Assembly: GCF_024300625.1 (NCBI RefSeq)
Contig: NZ_CP101322.1
Coordinates: 1,005,992 to 1,069,991 of the forward strand
Direction: 5' to 3'
Source of the DNA: Halovivax gelatinilyticus
GTDB taxonomy: Archaea > Halobacteriota > Halobacteria > Halobacteriales > Natrialbaceae
Length of the DNA stretch: 64,000 bases
The position numbers were made by a program, and so were the translations under genes. Each line of letters opens with the position of its first letter. Within the stretch, counting starts at the first letter, position 1. A model generated the notes under the pieces. That model did not search any database. It was not told where the DNA came from and saw only the letters and a program-made list of their open reading frames with translations. This document shows, piece by piece, positions 1 through 8,213 of the stretch.

Positions 1-107
1 CGGTTAATGATCGACAGATAACCGGTCCCGGAGTCTCTGCGTAAGACGCAGCCGGAGAGGCCGACAGCAGGGACCAACACCAGACGGGCAAAATTTCGAC
101 GGAGCAT
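1..107 (-). CDS. Lipoprotein N-terminus, partial (cut by window edge)
   Basis: Reading the minus strand from the ATG at 107 gives an open frame of 35 codons that runs off the window. Residues 3-4 are Arg-Arg, followed by a hydrophobic stretch and the lipobox LSGC at about residues 17-20, so the mature protein would be lipid-anchored at that Cys outside the membrane. A Shine-Dalgarno-like AGGTGG lies seven bases before the ATG. It follows two other minus-strand genes (915-1412 and 165-911), 57 bases after the second, so it is probably the third gene of that unit. The function cannot be seen from this fragment. Confidence 0.65.
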   Translation of the reverse strand, partial: MLRRNFARLVLVPAVGLSGCVLRRDSGTGYLSIIN

Positions 108-164
108 CTATTTACCACCTATATTCGAACATAATAAAAATTTCTTTCCATCAGCAGACAGGAG

Positions 165-911
165 TTAATGATTCGGTGTGACGATATCCACAGTGATCGC
201 GTGGAACGTTTCGCTGTCGGTTTCAGAATAGATTGGGCCGGTGCTTCTGTCCCCGATTCGATAAATATTCCAATCCATGTGAGTTTCTGCCGAAATAGTC
301 CTCGATTCGATGTCGTGGTTAGCGTCAAGATCAAAATGGACGCCGACAGCGTTCTCCTGACTGGACGGGAGTGCTGAAAAACATTGGCCGCCGTGACACT
401 CGGCAATGTTCAAATCCCACTCAGTGTAGTGGTACGACCTCGATTCGACGGATACATCAGACGTATTCAACTCGAAGATGGACGCGGATATTCCCGCAGA
501 GACTGGAGGGAAACCAGTCCCAACGCTCAGGCCAAAGGACTGCTTGGACGTCTCATCTGCCGGGTACTCGTTAGAAATTGTTAGGTTATTTTGGTCAGAT
601 GGAGAATCTGCGAGAATGACCTTGAAGTTGGCATTCATCCCAGCAACCATGTGTCCACACTGCCCCTCGCATTCTACTGGCCTCGGTCGTTCCGGATAGA
701 ACTTCAAGAAGGACCATCGGTTACGAGAGCCGGCGGGAACTTCGTCGTGCTCGTGCACTTTTTCGCCGTCCGCATTGTAATTCTCGTCGTCCGCAACGAG
801 ATAGGACGCGTGTCGGTACCAGTTTTCGACGTATTCGTTTGGCGGGTAGCTAGTCGTACGACTTCGGATTCTCTCGAACTCACCATCGATCGGTTCCCAA
901 TCAGTCGCCAT
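165..911 (-). CDS. Hypothetical protein of the left-edge exported gene set
   Basis: A 248-residue protein I do not recognise. Its ATG lies three bases after the TAA of the upstream Tat-signal gene, so the two are almost certainly cotranscribed and translationally linked. It has no signal peptide. Four cysteines occur in two pairs (CEGQC near residue 80 and CHGGQC near 172), compatible with disulfides or a metal site. Glycine, serine and aromatic residues are frequent and there are no membrane spans. Base composition is more AT-rich than most of the window, which suggests recent transfer. One alternative is that it is the C-terminal half of a secreted protein separated from the Tat gene by an in-frame stop and shift. 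Confidence 0.7.
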   Translation of the reverse strand: MATDWEPIDGEFERIRSRTTSYPPNEYVENWYRHASYLVADDENYNADGEKVHEHDEVPAGSRNRWSFLKFYPERPRPVECEGQCGHMVAGMNANFKVILADSPSDQNNLTISNEYPADETSKQSFGLSVGTGFPPVSAGISASIFELNTSDVSVESRSYHYTEWDLNIAECHGGQCFSALPSSQENAVGVHFDLDANHDIESRTISAETHMDWNIYRIGDRSTGPIYSETDSETFHAITVDIVTPNH

Positions 912-914
912 CCG

Positions 915-1412
915 TTACCGACCTCCCTGTAACTCTCGAAGGAATCGTTCGGCTTCGGATCTGCGTCGGCCCCCGCTCTCTACCATCACGAGCCCATCTC
1001 TGCTCAGCGATGTGGGGGTTCGAACGAATCCGGTCACCCAGCCAGAACCGCCATCACGTAACTCGACTAACCGAGGATACGTTTCTCCCAGCTCGGTCCG
1101 CTTGTCGTCGGTACTTCTGAACGTTTGCATTGTGTACTCGCCGCTAGTCGTCACTCGTTTCGGGCTGACAGAATCGATTTGCAGGTCGTACTCGCCGATA
1201 TCGAGATCACCGACCATCGTACCGGTAGCGGAATCGAATCGACCCACCACCTCACGCTTGATATCGAAGGTCTTCGGGTCGTACCTGAATCCGACGTACC
1301 GATCGGATCGACTCGCACTCCCGACGCCGGCAACTCCGACTGGAATTGCCGTCGTGGCGCCGATTCCTTTTAGCAGCGTTCGTCTCGACGTGTTACGGGT
1401 TCGTTCACCCAT
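915..1412 (-). CDS. Tat-exported hypothetical protein
   Basis: A 165-residue protein with a twin-arginine signal: SRRTLLKG near residues 9-16, then a hydrophobic Ala/Gly/Val stretch ending near residue 33 (GSASRS). The mature part is polar, with basic clusters, and matches no family I know. The start is supported by a TATA-like element about 35 bases upstream and the signal sequence beginning at once. It leads a minus-strand set with 165-911 and the partial lipoprotein at 1-107, so the product probably works outside the cell with those partners. Confidence 0.75.
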   Translation of the reverse strand: MGERTRNTSRRTLLKGIGATTAIPVGVAGVGSASRSDRYVGFRYDPKTFDIKREVVGRFDSATGTMVGDLDIGEYDLQIDSVSPKRVTTSGEYTMQTFRSTDDKRTELGETYPRLVELRDGGSGWVTGFVRTPTSLSRDGLVMVESGGRRRSEAERFLRELQGGR

Positions 1413-1439
1413 GGTCAGAGGTTATAGCAAATAAGTATT

Positions 1440-1456
1440 ACTATTTTATATTTGTT
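1440..1456 (-). promoter_or_regulatory. TATA-type promoter of the left-edge exported genes
   Basis: On the minus strand this AT-rich stretch reads AAATATAAAATAG, an archaeal TATA/BRE-like element centred about 35 bases before the ATG at 1412. The flanking 1420-1500 region is the most AT-rich part of this end of the window. Confidence 0.5.
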
Positions 1457-1635
1457 TTGGGTTTAATATTTAAAGGTTATTGGTGGAATATTTTTTCGCA
1501 TGCGGTCCATCAGCGGTCGATCGTTATTTGATGAAGAACTAACGGTAACCGCGGTTACGAATCTGAGCGGATCGCGAGTTCGGTAGGCTATCCGAACCCG
1601 ACATTCCTATACCCGCGCCGGAAAAACGAACGTCC

Positions 1636-3411
1636 ATGTTCCCAGCGCTTCGCGACGAGGTCGCGTCGGCGCTCGAAAGCGCCCTGGCGGCGCGCGAGTT
1701 GCCGACCGACGACCTCGGCATCGAGGAACCGCCGGACGACGTGGAGAGCGTGCTCGCATCGAGCGTCGCCTTCCGGCTGGCCGGCGAGGTCGGGGCCGCC
1801 CCGCCGCAGGTGGCCGCCGAGCTGGCCGAAGAGATCGACGTCGAGGAACTGACCTACGTCGGCGAAATCGAAACCCAGGGACCGTACCTGAACTTCCTGC
1901 CGAGTGCGGCGTACTACGAAGAGACGCTCGCCGCCGCGAGCGAGTCCGACTACGGCCAGCGTCCCGACCGCGAGGAGTCGATCGTCGTCGAGCACACGAG
2001 CGCGAACCCGACGGGGCCGGTCCACGTCGGTCGCGCGCGAAACCCGATCATCGGCGACGCGGTCGCGAACGTCCTCGAGTACGCCGGCTACGACGTCTCC
2101 AGACACTACTACGTCAACGACGCCGGCCGACAGATGGCCGTCTTCACCTGGGCCTACGAGACGTTCGACGAGGACGACCTCGACGACGAACCGGCCCGCG
2201 ACCGCATCGAGTACGATCTGGTCCGCTACTACCGCAAAGGAAACGCCTACCTGGAGGAGGCGAGCGACGACGAGGTGGCAACGGCCGAAGCCGAGATCGA
2301 GGCGATCATGCGCGGACTCGAAGCGGGTGACGACGATACCTACGAGCGCGTGAGCGAAGTCGTCGATCAGGTGCTCTCGGGGATGCAAACGTGTCTGGCC
2401 AGGTTGCCGGCCGAGTTCGACGAATTCGTCAAGGAGACGCGCTTCATGCGCGACGGCTCGACCGACGAGGTCGTCTCACGACTCAAAGAGAGCGAGGTCG
2501 CGACGCGCGACGACGACGCCTGGCAACTCGAACTCGACGACTGGGGGATCGAAAAGCCGTTCGTCTTCCTCCGTTCGGACGCCACCTCGCTGTACACGAC
2601 GCGCGATCTGGCCCACCACGAGTGGAAGTTCGAGCACTTCGACCGCGCCGTGACCGTCCTCGGCGAGGATCAGGAACTCCACGCCAGACAGCTCGCCGCC
2701 GCCCTCGACGTCCTCGGCAACGACACCGACCGGCTCACCTCGATGTTCTACGGCTGGGTGAACCTCCCCGGCGGCGAGTCGATGTCCACCCGCGCCGGCA
2801 CCGGCGTCGACTTAGACGACTTACTCGACGAGGCCATCTCCCGCGCGCGCCAGGAAGTCGAAGACCGCCTCGACGACCGCATCCGCGACGACGACCTGAG
2901 CGACGACGACATCGACCGAATCGCCCGCCAGGTCGGCATCGGCGCCGTTCGCTACGACATCGTCGCGAAACAGCCGACGAAGTCGATCACATTCGAGTGG
3001 GATCGCGCGCTGGACTTCGAGGCCCAGTCGGCGCCGTACGTCCAGTACGTCCACGCGCGGTGCTGTGGTATCTTAGAAGAGGCCGGGCTCGATCCGACAG
3101 ACTCGTCACTCGAGGCGGCTATCGACGCAGCCGCACTCGAAACGGACGAAGAGAGGGACCTCCTGGAAGTGATCGCCAGATTCCCGTGGGTGATCGAAGA
3201 CGCCGCCGACGACCTCGAACCCCATCGCGTCGCGACGTTCACCCGCGAGTTCGCGGAGACCTTCAACGCCTTCTACCGCGAGTGTCCGGTGCTCGCAGAC
3301 GGCGTCGACGCGGACGTCCGCGAGGCGCGTCTCGCGCTCGTCGCGGCGGCGACACACACGATCGCGAACGCGCTCGACGTTCTCGGCGTCGAAGCGCCGC
3401 GGTCGATGTGA
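1636..3411 (+). CDS. argS: Arginyl-tRNA synthetase
   Basis: A 591-residue class I synthetase that charges tRNA-Arg with arginine using ATP in the cytoplasm. The signature [14 protein letters not shown] lies near residues 123-136. The HIGH-type motif reads HVGR here. The KMSKS-equivalent loop is SMSTRAGTG near residues 382-390. The C-terminal part (about 430-591) is the alpha-helical anticodon-binding domain ending in GVEAPRSM, as in archaeal ArgRS. Length is normal for the family and the protein is strongly acidic. A TATA-like ATTCCTATAC precedes the ATG by about 27 bases, suggesting a very short leader. It stands alone and converges with the regulator at 3446-3808. Confidence 0.97.
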   Translation: MFPALRDEVASALESALAARELPTDDLGIEEPPDDVESVLASSVAFRLAGEVGAAPPQVAAELAEEIDVEELTYVGEIETQGPYLNFLPSAAYYEETLAAASESDYGQRPDREESIVVEHTSANPTGPVHVGRARNPIIGDAVANVLEYAGYDVSRHYYVNDAGRQMAVFTWAYETFDEDDLDDEPARDRIEYDLVRYYRKGNAYLEEASDDEVATAEAEIEAIMRGLEAGDDDTYERVSEVVDQVLSGMQTCLARLPAEFDEFVKETRFMRDGSTDEVVSRLKESEVATRDDDAWQLELDDWGIEKPFVFLRSDATSLYTTRDLAHHEWKFEHFDRAVTVLGEDQELHARQLAAALDVLGNDTDRLTSMFYGWVNLPGGESMSTRAGTGVDLDDLLDEAISRARQEVEDRLDDRIRDDDLSDDDIDRIARQVGIGAVRYDIVAKQPTKSITFEWDRALDFEAQSAPYVQYVHARCCGILEEAGLDPTDSSLEAAIDAAALETDEERDLLEVIARFPWVIEDAADDLEPHRVATFTREFAETFNAFYRECPVLADGVDADVREARLALVAAATHTIANALDVLGVEAPRSM

Positions 3412-3445
3412 GATCGGATACGAGTCCCAAGAACGTTCTCCGTCG

Positions 3446-3808
3446 TCAGATCGCTTCCGTTCGGAGGCGGTGGTCGTCGCCGCTCGCGAGTTCGAGGTAC
3501 GAGACGATCTGTTCGAACCGGTCGGTTCGGACGACGTCGCCGCTTCGTCGATCCCACTCGATCACGCCGTAGTCGGTGAGCCGCGGAAGGTGGTTGTGGA
3601 CCAGGAGGATGTGTTTTTCTCGGACGTGCGCCGATTTCGGTTCGTCCAGCTGGCGATGGGATTCGCCCGAGCCGTCACGGACAGCCAACTCTCTCGCGAG
3701 CGCGTCCGTCGGCCAGATACGTTTCTCGTCGAGACACGTCAGCACGTGTCGCCGATCCGGCTCCGAGAGTAATGAAAAGACGCGATCTGGATCGATGGGG
3801 GTCGCCAT
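3446..3808 (-). CDS. Winged-helix regulator, DUF7344-like
   Basis: A 120-residue protein beginning MATPIDPDRVFSLLSEPDRRHVL, the usual opening of small haloarchaeal winged-helix proteins. The reading frame extends upstream to 3901, but that part is low-quality sequence without homology-like features, so I use the ATG at 3808. The pattern LxxxPDRRHVLxxL, then LVHNHLPRLTDYGVIEWDRRSGDVV, fits a helix-turn-helix followed by the wing. No ligand domain is present. It is probably a DNA-binding transcription factor, target unknown. Neighbours are argS (convergent) and the MinD-like gene upstream. Confidence 0.75.
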   Translation of the reverse strand: MATPIDPDRVFSLLSEPDRRHVLTCLDEKRIWPTDALARELAVRDGSGESHRQLDEPKSAHVREKHILLVHNHLPRLTDYGVIEWDRRSGDVVRTDRFEQIVSYLELASGDDHRLRTEAI

Positions 3809-3951
3809 ATCCCTAGTCAACGCACTGATGTCCGTTATAATTGCGCCAAATATTTTAGGCTCGCCCGTTCGGCAACGCGTTGGCGTGACACAGTCGATCA
3901 CGGTTGGTTTCGCTCTCGATCGGCGGGAACCGAACCCGGATGCTACCGTAG

Positions 3952-4758
3952 CTACGAATCCGCTTCGGCGTCGGTGATCGCGCTCGAGACTTCGTCGTTC
4001 GAGGCGGTCGATTCGTCATCGTCGTCGTCAGACGTCGGCTGGGGCGGGTCGACACCGGTGAGTTCGGCGGCGAGTCGGCGATAGGCGATCGACGCCTTGC
4101 TGTCGGGGTTGTGGACGACCAGCGGCGTCCCCGCGTAGAGGCTCGCGCGAACGGCCCGATCCTCGGGGATCGATCCGAGCAGTTCGACGTCGAGTCTGGA
4201 AGCGATCTCCTCGCTCGGGACGTCGCCTGCGGGATGGGTTCGCGTTACCAGCAATCCGGCGAGTGCTCCCTCGACGCGGTCGACGAGTTCGAGCGTCTTC
4301 ATCGCGTCCTGGATGGCCGCCGGTTCGGGCGTCGCGACGAGGACGACGGCGTCTGCCAACCCGAGCGGGAGGACGGTTTCGTGACTCACGCCGGCACCGA
4401 CGTCGAGCAAGACGTAGTCTGCGCGCTCTCGGAGCGTCTCGACGACCTCGCCGAGGCCTTCAGGTGCCGTGTCAGCGTAGCTCGATAGTTCGGTTCCGCT
4501 CGGAATGCCGACGATGTTCTCCGCGAGTCGGTACGTCGCATCGTCGACCGTCGCGTTGCCGGCCAACACGTCGTGTAACGTCGCCGACCCGGGCGAGAGG
4601 CTGACGAAGCCTGCCAGGTTCGCCATCCCCAGGTCCGTATCGACGATGGCGACGCGCTTTCCCGCCTGCGCGAGAGCGGTTCCGAGGTTGACCGTGGTCG
4701 TCGTCTTGCCGACGCCACCCTTCCCGCTCGCGATCGCGTAGACCGTCTCCTGGGCCAT
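3952..4758 (-). CDS. MinD/ParA-family P-loop ATPase
   Basis: A 268-residue deviant Walker-A ATPase. GKGGVGKTTTTVNLG sits at residues 12-26, the switch region VDTDLGMANLAG near 40-51, and VLLDVGAGV is the Walker B. Family members position other proteins at membranes or poles through ATP-driven dimerisation. In haloarchaea, MinD paralogues affect motility, chemotaxis arrays and shape rather than division. The last 30 or so residues are an acidic, disordered tail and I see no clear C-terminal amphipathic membrane-targeting helix. It is divergent from prf1 with 151 bases between the starts. Which MinD paralogue this is cannot be told from the sequence alone. Confidence 0.85.
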   Translation of the reverse strand: MAQETVYAIASGKGGVGKTTTTVNLGTALAQAGKRVAIVDTDLGMANLAGFVSLSPGSATLHDVLAGNATVDDATYRLAENIVGIPSGTELSSYADTAPEGLGEVVETLRERADYVLLDVGAGVSHETVLPLGLADAVVLVATPEPAAIQDAMKTLELVDRVEGALAGLLVTRTHPAGDVPSEEIASRLDVELLGSIPEDRAVRASLYAGTPLVVHNPDSKASIAYRRLAAELTGVDPPQPTSDDDDDESTASNDEVSSAITDAEADS

Positions 4759-4909
4759 GGTAGTCAGTACTAGGCCAGTGAACAGGGATCACCTTAAATC
4801 GTGCCAACGCGTCCGACGGACGGCTGACGCGTGGGAACGAACCGACAGATCGGTGCGCGCTTTACGCGTGTCAACAGGTACTTAGCGCTTGCTCCGTATC
4901 GTTCGAACA

Positions 4910-6166
4910 ATGAGCACGGAGGGAAGCGAGCACTCCGACCGGAAAAAATACGAGTTCCGGAAGGTCATCGAGGACCTGAAGAACTTCGAGGGATCCGGAA
5001 CGCAGCTTGTCACGATCTACGTCCCCGACGATAGACAGGTCAGCGACGTGGTCGCACACGTCACCCAGGAACACTCAGAAGCGGCGAACATCAAGTCCAA
5101 ACAGACCCGTACGAACGTCCAGGACGCGCTGACGAGCATCAAAGATCGGCTCCGCTACTTCGATACCTACCCGCCGGATAACGGAATCGTCCTCTTTTCG
5201 GGCGCGGTCGACTCCGGAGGCGGCCAAACCGAGATGGTGACCAAGGTGTTAGAGAGTCCGCCGCAGCCGGTCGAATCCTTCCGCTATCACTGCGACTCGG
5301 ACTTCCTCACCGAACCCCTGGAAGAGATGCTCGCTGATCAAGGCCTCTACGGCCTGGTCGTCCTCGACCGCCGCGAAGCGAACGTCGGCTGGTTGAAGGG
5401 AAAGCGGATCGAACCCGTCAAATCCGCCTCGTCACTGGTTCCCGGAAAGCAGCGAAAAGGTGGCCAGTCCGCCCAGCGATTCGCCCGACTGCGCCTGGAG
5501 GCGATCGACAACTTCTATCAGGAAGTAGCCGGGATGGCGAACGACCTGTTCGTGCCGAAGCGACACGACATCGAGGGCATCCTCGTCGGCGGGCCGTCGC
5601 CGACGAAAGAGGAGTTCCTGGACGGCGAGTATCTCCACCACGAAATTCAAGATTCGGTCATCGGTAAGTTCGACGTCTCCTATACCGACGAGTCGGGGCT
5701 TCGCGAACTGGTTGACAACGCCGAAGACGCCCTCGCCGACGCCGAGGTGATGAAGGACAAACGCGAGATGGAGACCTTCTTCGAGGAACTCAACGCGGGA
5801 AATCTCGCGACCTACGGATTCGACGAGACCCGTCGGAATCTGGTGATGGGGTCCGTCGAAACGCTGCTCATCAGCGAGGACTTGCGAAAGGACGTCGTCA
5901 GCTACGAGTGTGAAGAGTGTGGTACAACCGACCGAGAGGTCCTCGACCGACGGACGTCGACACCCGAACACACCTGCAGCGACTGTGGCGCGACCGTCGA
6001 CGCTGACGCCACAACGCGCGAGGACGCTATCGAACACCTGATCGAGATCGCAGAGCAACGAGGTACCGAGACGAAGTTCATCTCGACCGACTTCGAGAAG
6101 GGTGAGCAACTCTACGACGCCTTCGGCGGATTCGCCGGTATCCTTCGGTACTCGACAGGCGTGTAA
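4910..6166 (+). CDS. prf1: Peptide chain release factor aRF1
   Basis: A 418-residue archaeal class I release factor that reads all three stop codons and triggers peptide release. The NIKS motif for stop-codon decoding is at residues 60-63. The catalytic GGQ lies in KGGQSAQRFARLR near residue 184. A C-terminal zinc ribbon has two CxxC pairs (CEEC near 333 and CSDC near 355). An upstream in-frame start at 4889 exists, but MSTEGSEHSD at 4910 matches the family start better. All key residues are present and the length is normal. Confidence 0.97.
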   Translation: MSTEGSEHSDRKKYEFRKVIEDLKNFEGSGTQLVTIYVPDDRQVSDVVAHVTQEHSEAANIKSKQTRTNVQDALTSIKDRLRYFDTYPPDNGIVLFSGAVDSGGGQTEMVTKVLESPPQPVESFRYHCDSDFLTEPLEEMLADQGLYGLVVLDRREANVGWLKGKRIEPVKSASSLVPGKQRKGGQSAQRFARLRLEAIDNFYQEVAGMANDLFVPKRHDIEGILVGGPSPTKEEFLDGEYLHHEIQDSVIGKFDVSYTDESGLRELVDNAEDALADAEVMKDKREMETFFEELNAGNLATYGFDETRRNLVMGSVETLLISEDLRKDVVSYECEECGTTDREVLDRRTSTPEHTCSDCGATVDADATTREDAIEHLIEIAEQRGTETKFISTDFEKGEQLYDAFGGFAGILRYSTGV

Positions 6167-6231
6167 GAGCCGACGATCACCGGAAGTTCCGCCGGCGGAA
6201 ATCTTTTACGGTTCACCGTGTACGATCACCT

Positions 6232-8073
6232 ATGGCATCACGGACCGTCGACGGCGACATCTACACCGAGACCCTCGCCGCCATCGACGCCGCTGGAGCG
6301 GCTGGCGAACCGCTCACGACCCCCGAAATCGCCGACGAACTCGAAATGGATCGGCGGACTGTCTACGAGCGGCTCTCCACGCTCGCCGAGGACGGGTTAG
6401 TCGAGACGAAGAAGGTCGGCTCCGGTGGCCGGGTGTGGTGGCGACCGCCCGAAACGACGGATCCCTCGCCGATCGACGGCGAGCGAGCGTCGACGCGACA
6501 CGAATACATCATCGAAGCGCTCGGCGATTCGGTCTGCGAGGTCGACCCCGACGGAACCATCACGTACGTCAACGATCGCTTCCGGTCGATGCTCGGATAC
6601 GAAGACCCAGTGGGCGAGCACGCCTCTACGTTCATGGAAACCGACGACCTCCACGACGCCGGTGAACGGCTCGAATCGCTCGCCTCGTCGGGTCGAAATC
6701 AGCTCACGAAGGCCGAATACGATCTCATCGCACGCGACGGAGAGCGGATACCGGTCGAGAATCACATCCTCGTCAAGGCGGATGCCGACGGAACGTTTCG
6801 GGGAACGATCGGCGTGATTCGCGATATTAGACAGCGGAGGGAATCGGAAGCGAAACTCAGACGACAACAGGACCGACTCGTGGCACTGAACAACCTCCAC
6901 GCGGTCGTCCGCGATATCACCGAAGCCGTTCTCGACCGATCGACGCGGCCCGAGATCGAAGCGACCGTCTGCGAGCGGCTGGCCGACTCCGAGTCGTACA
7001 CGGCCGCCTGGATCGCGGAGGTCGATCCGGACGAAAACGAACTCAGCCCGCGGGTAGAAGCCGGCGACTCGGGCTACTCCGAGGAGGTCGACATCTCTAT
7101 CGACCCCGCCGACTCGACCGGCCAGGGACCGGCCGGTCGGGCCGCCAGAACGAGACGGACGCAGGTCTCACGCGACGTGTTAGCCGATCCGACGTTCGAA
7201 CCCTGGCAAGACCAGGCGAAAGAGTACGGATTTCGATCCTGTGCGGCGATTCCGATCGTCCACGAATCGTCGATGTTCGGACTGATCTGCGTCTACTCGG
7301 AGCGACCCGATGCGTTTAGCGAAGACGAACTCCGGGTGATTACCCAGCTCGGGGAAGTCGTCGGTCACGCGATCGCCGCCGCCGAACGGAAACGAGCGAT
7401 GATGAGCGACGAGGTGGTCGAGATAGGCTATCAGTGTAGAGACTTTCTCGGGCGGTTCGGTATCGACGCCACGGTCGAGGGAATCGTCGAGTTACAACAG
7501 ACGGTCCCGATCGGCGACGGGTCGTACCTGCTCTACGGAACCGCCCATGACGGGGCCATCGAAGCCATCGAACGACTGGTCGAGGCGGACACCGCCACTC
7601 ACTACGAATCGTACTCCGTCCTCAATACCGATCCGTCACAAACGCAGTTCGAAGTGAGACTCTCCGAAGCGCCGATTCCATCGGTCGTCTCGACCCACGG
7701 CGGCTACATTGGGGACGCGAGATTGGTCGACGACGACCTATCCATCCAGTTGAACGTGCCACCGGGGACCAATATCAACCGACTTACCGCGGAGATGCGC
7801 GAGTGCTATCCGGGAATCGAACCGATCACCCGCCGGCAGAAGACGCGGGAAAAACGCACCTCCGAACAGTTTACCTCGGTGCTCGAGAGCGAACTCACGG
7901 ACAGACAGCTCGCGGCGCTCGAGGCCGGATACTTCTCCGGGTTCTTCGAGTGGCCGCGTGACTCCTCCGGGACGGAAGTCGCCGCCTCGCTCAATATCAG
8001 CCCCGCCACGTTTCACCAGCACGTTCGAACGGCCGAGCGAAAGATCCTGGACCAGCTGTTCAACGCCGAGTGA
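6232..8073 (+). CDS. Bat-like sensor/transcription regulator (HTH, PAS, GAF, HTH10)
   Basis: A 613-residue multidomain regulator. In order: an N-terminal winged helix (about 20-70, TTPEIADELEMDRRTVYERL), a PAS domain (about 85-200), a coiled linker, a GAF domain (about 215-385), the bacterio-opsin-activator middle domain (about 400-545) and a C-terminal HTH10 (LTDRQLAALEAGYFSGFFEWPRDS, about 560-610). The family senses redox, light or small ligands and binds DNA directly. Having a winged helix at the front as well as HTH10 at the back gives two DNA-binding modules. No bop gene is in the window, so the target is unknown. A TATA-like TTTTACGG precedes the ATG by about 27 bases. Confidence 0.88.
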   Translation: MASRTVDGDIYTETLAAIDAAGAAGEPLTTPEIADELEMDRRTVYERLSTLAEDGLVETKKVGSGGRVWWRPPETTDPSPIDGERASTRHEYIIEALGDSVCEVDPDGTITYVNDRFRSMLGYEDPVGEHASTFMETDDLHDAGERLESLASSGRNQLTKAEYDLIARDGERIPVENHILVKADADGTFRGTIGVIRDIRQRRESEAKLRRQQDRLVALNNLHAVVRDITEAVLDRSTRPEIEATVCERLADSESYTAAWIAEVDPDENELSPRVEAGDSGYSEEVDISIDPADSTGQGPAGRAARTRRTQVSRDVLADPTFEPWQDQAKEYGFRSCAAIPIVHESSMFGLICVYSERPDAFSEDELRVITQLGEVVGHAIAAAERKRAMMSDEVVEIGYQCRDFLGRFGIDATVEGIVELQQTVPIGDGSYLLYGTAHDGAIEAIERLVEADTATHYESYSVLNTDPSQTQFEVRLSEAPIPSVVSTHGGYIGDARLVDDDLSIQLNVPPGTNINRLTAEMRECYPGIEPITRRQKTREKRTSEQFTSVLESELTDRQLAALEAGYFSGFFEWPRDSSGTEVAASLNISPATFHQHVRTAERKILDQLFNAE

Positions 8074-8213
8074 ATCGAACGATGCGATCGATCGCGTCGA
8101 TCACCGAATTCGGCGTAATCGTGATAAAACCCGGACCACGTTCGGGACAATCCTCATGACGGAACTGGCGGAAGAGACGAACGCGTCCGGCCGAGTGTGC
8201 GCCGGATTCGATC

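Noticed and set aside
24-76. Possible structured RNA at the left edge (GGTCCC ... GGGACC with an inner CTGCGT/ACGCAG hairpin)
   Set aside because: The same bases encode the signal peptide and lipobox of a minus-strand lipoprotein with a good ribosome-binding site, which explains them better.
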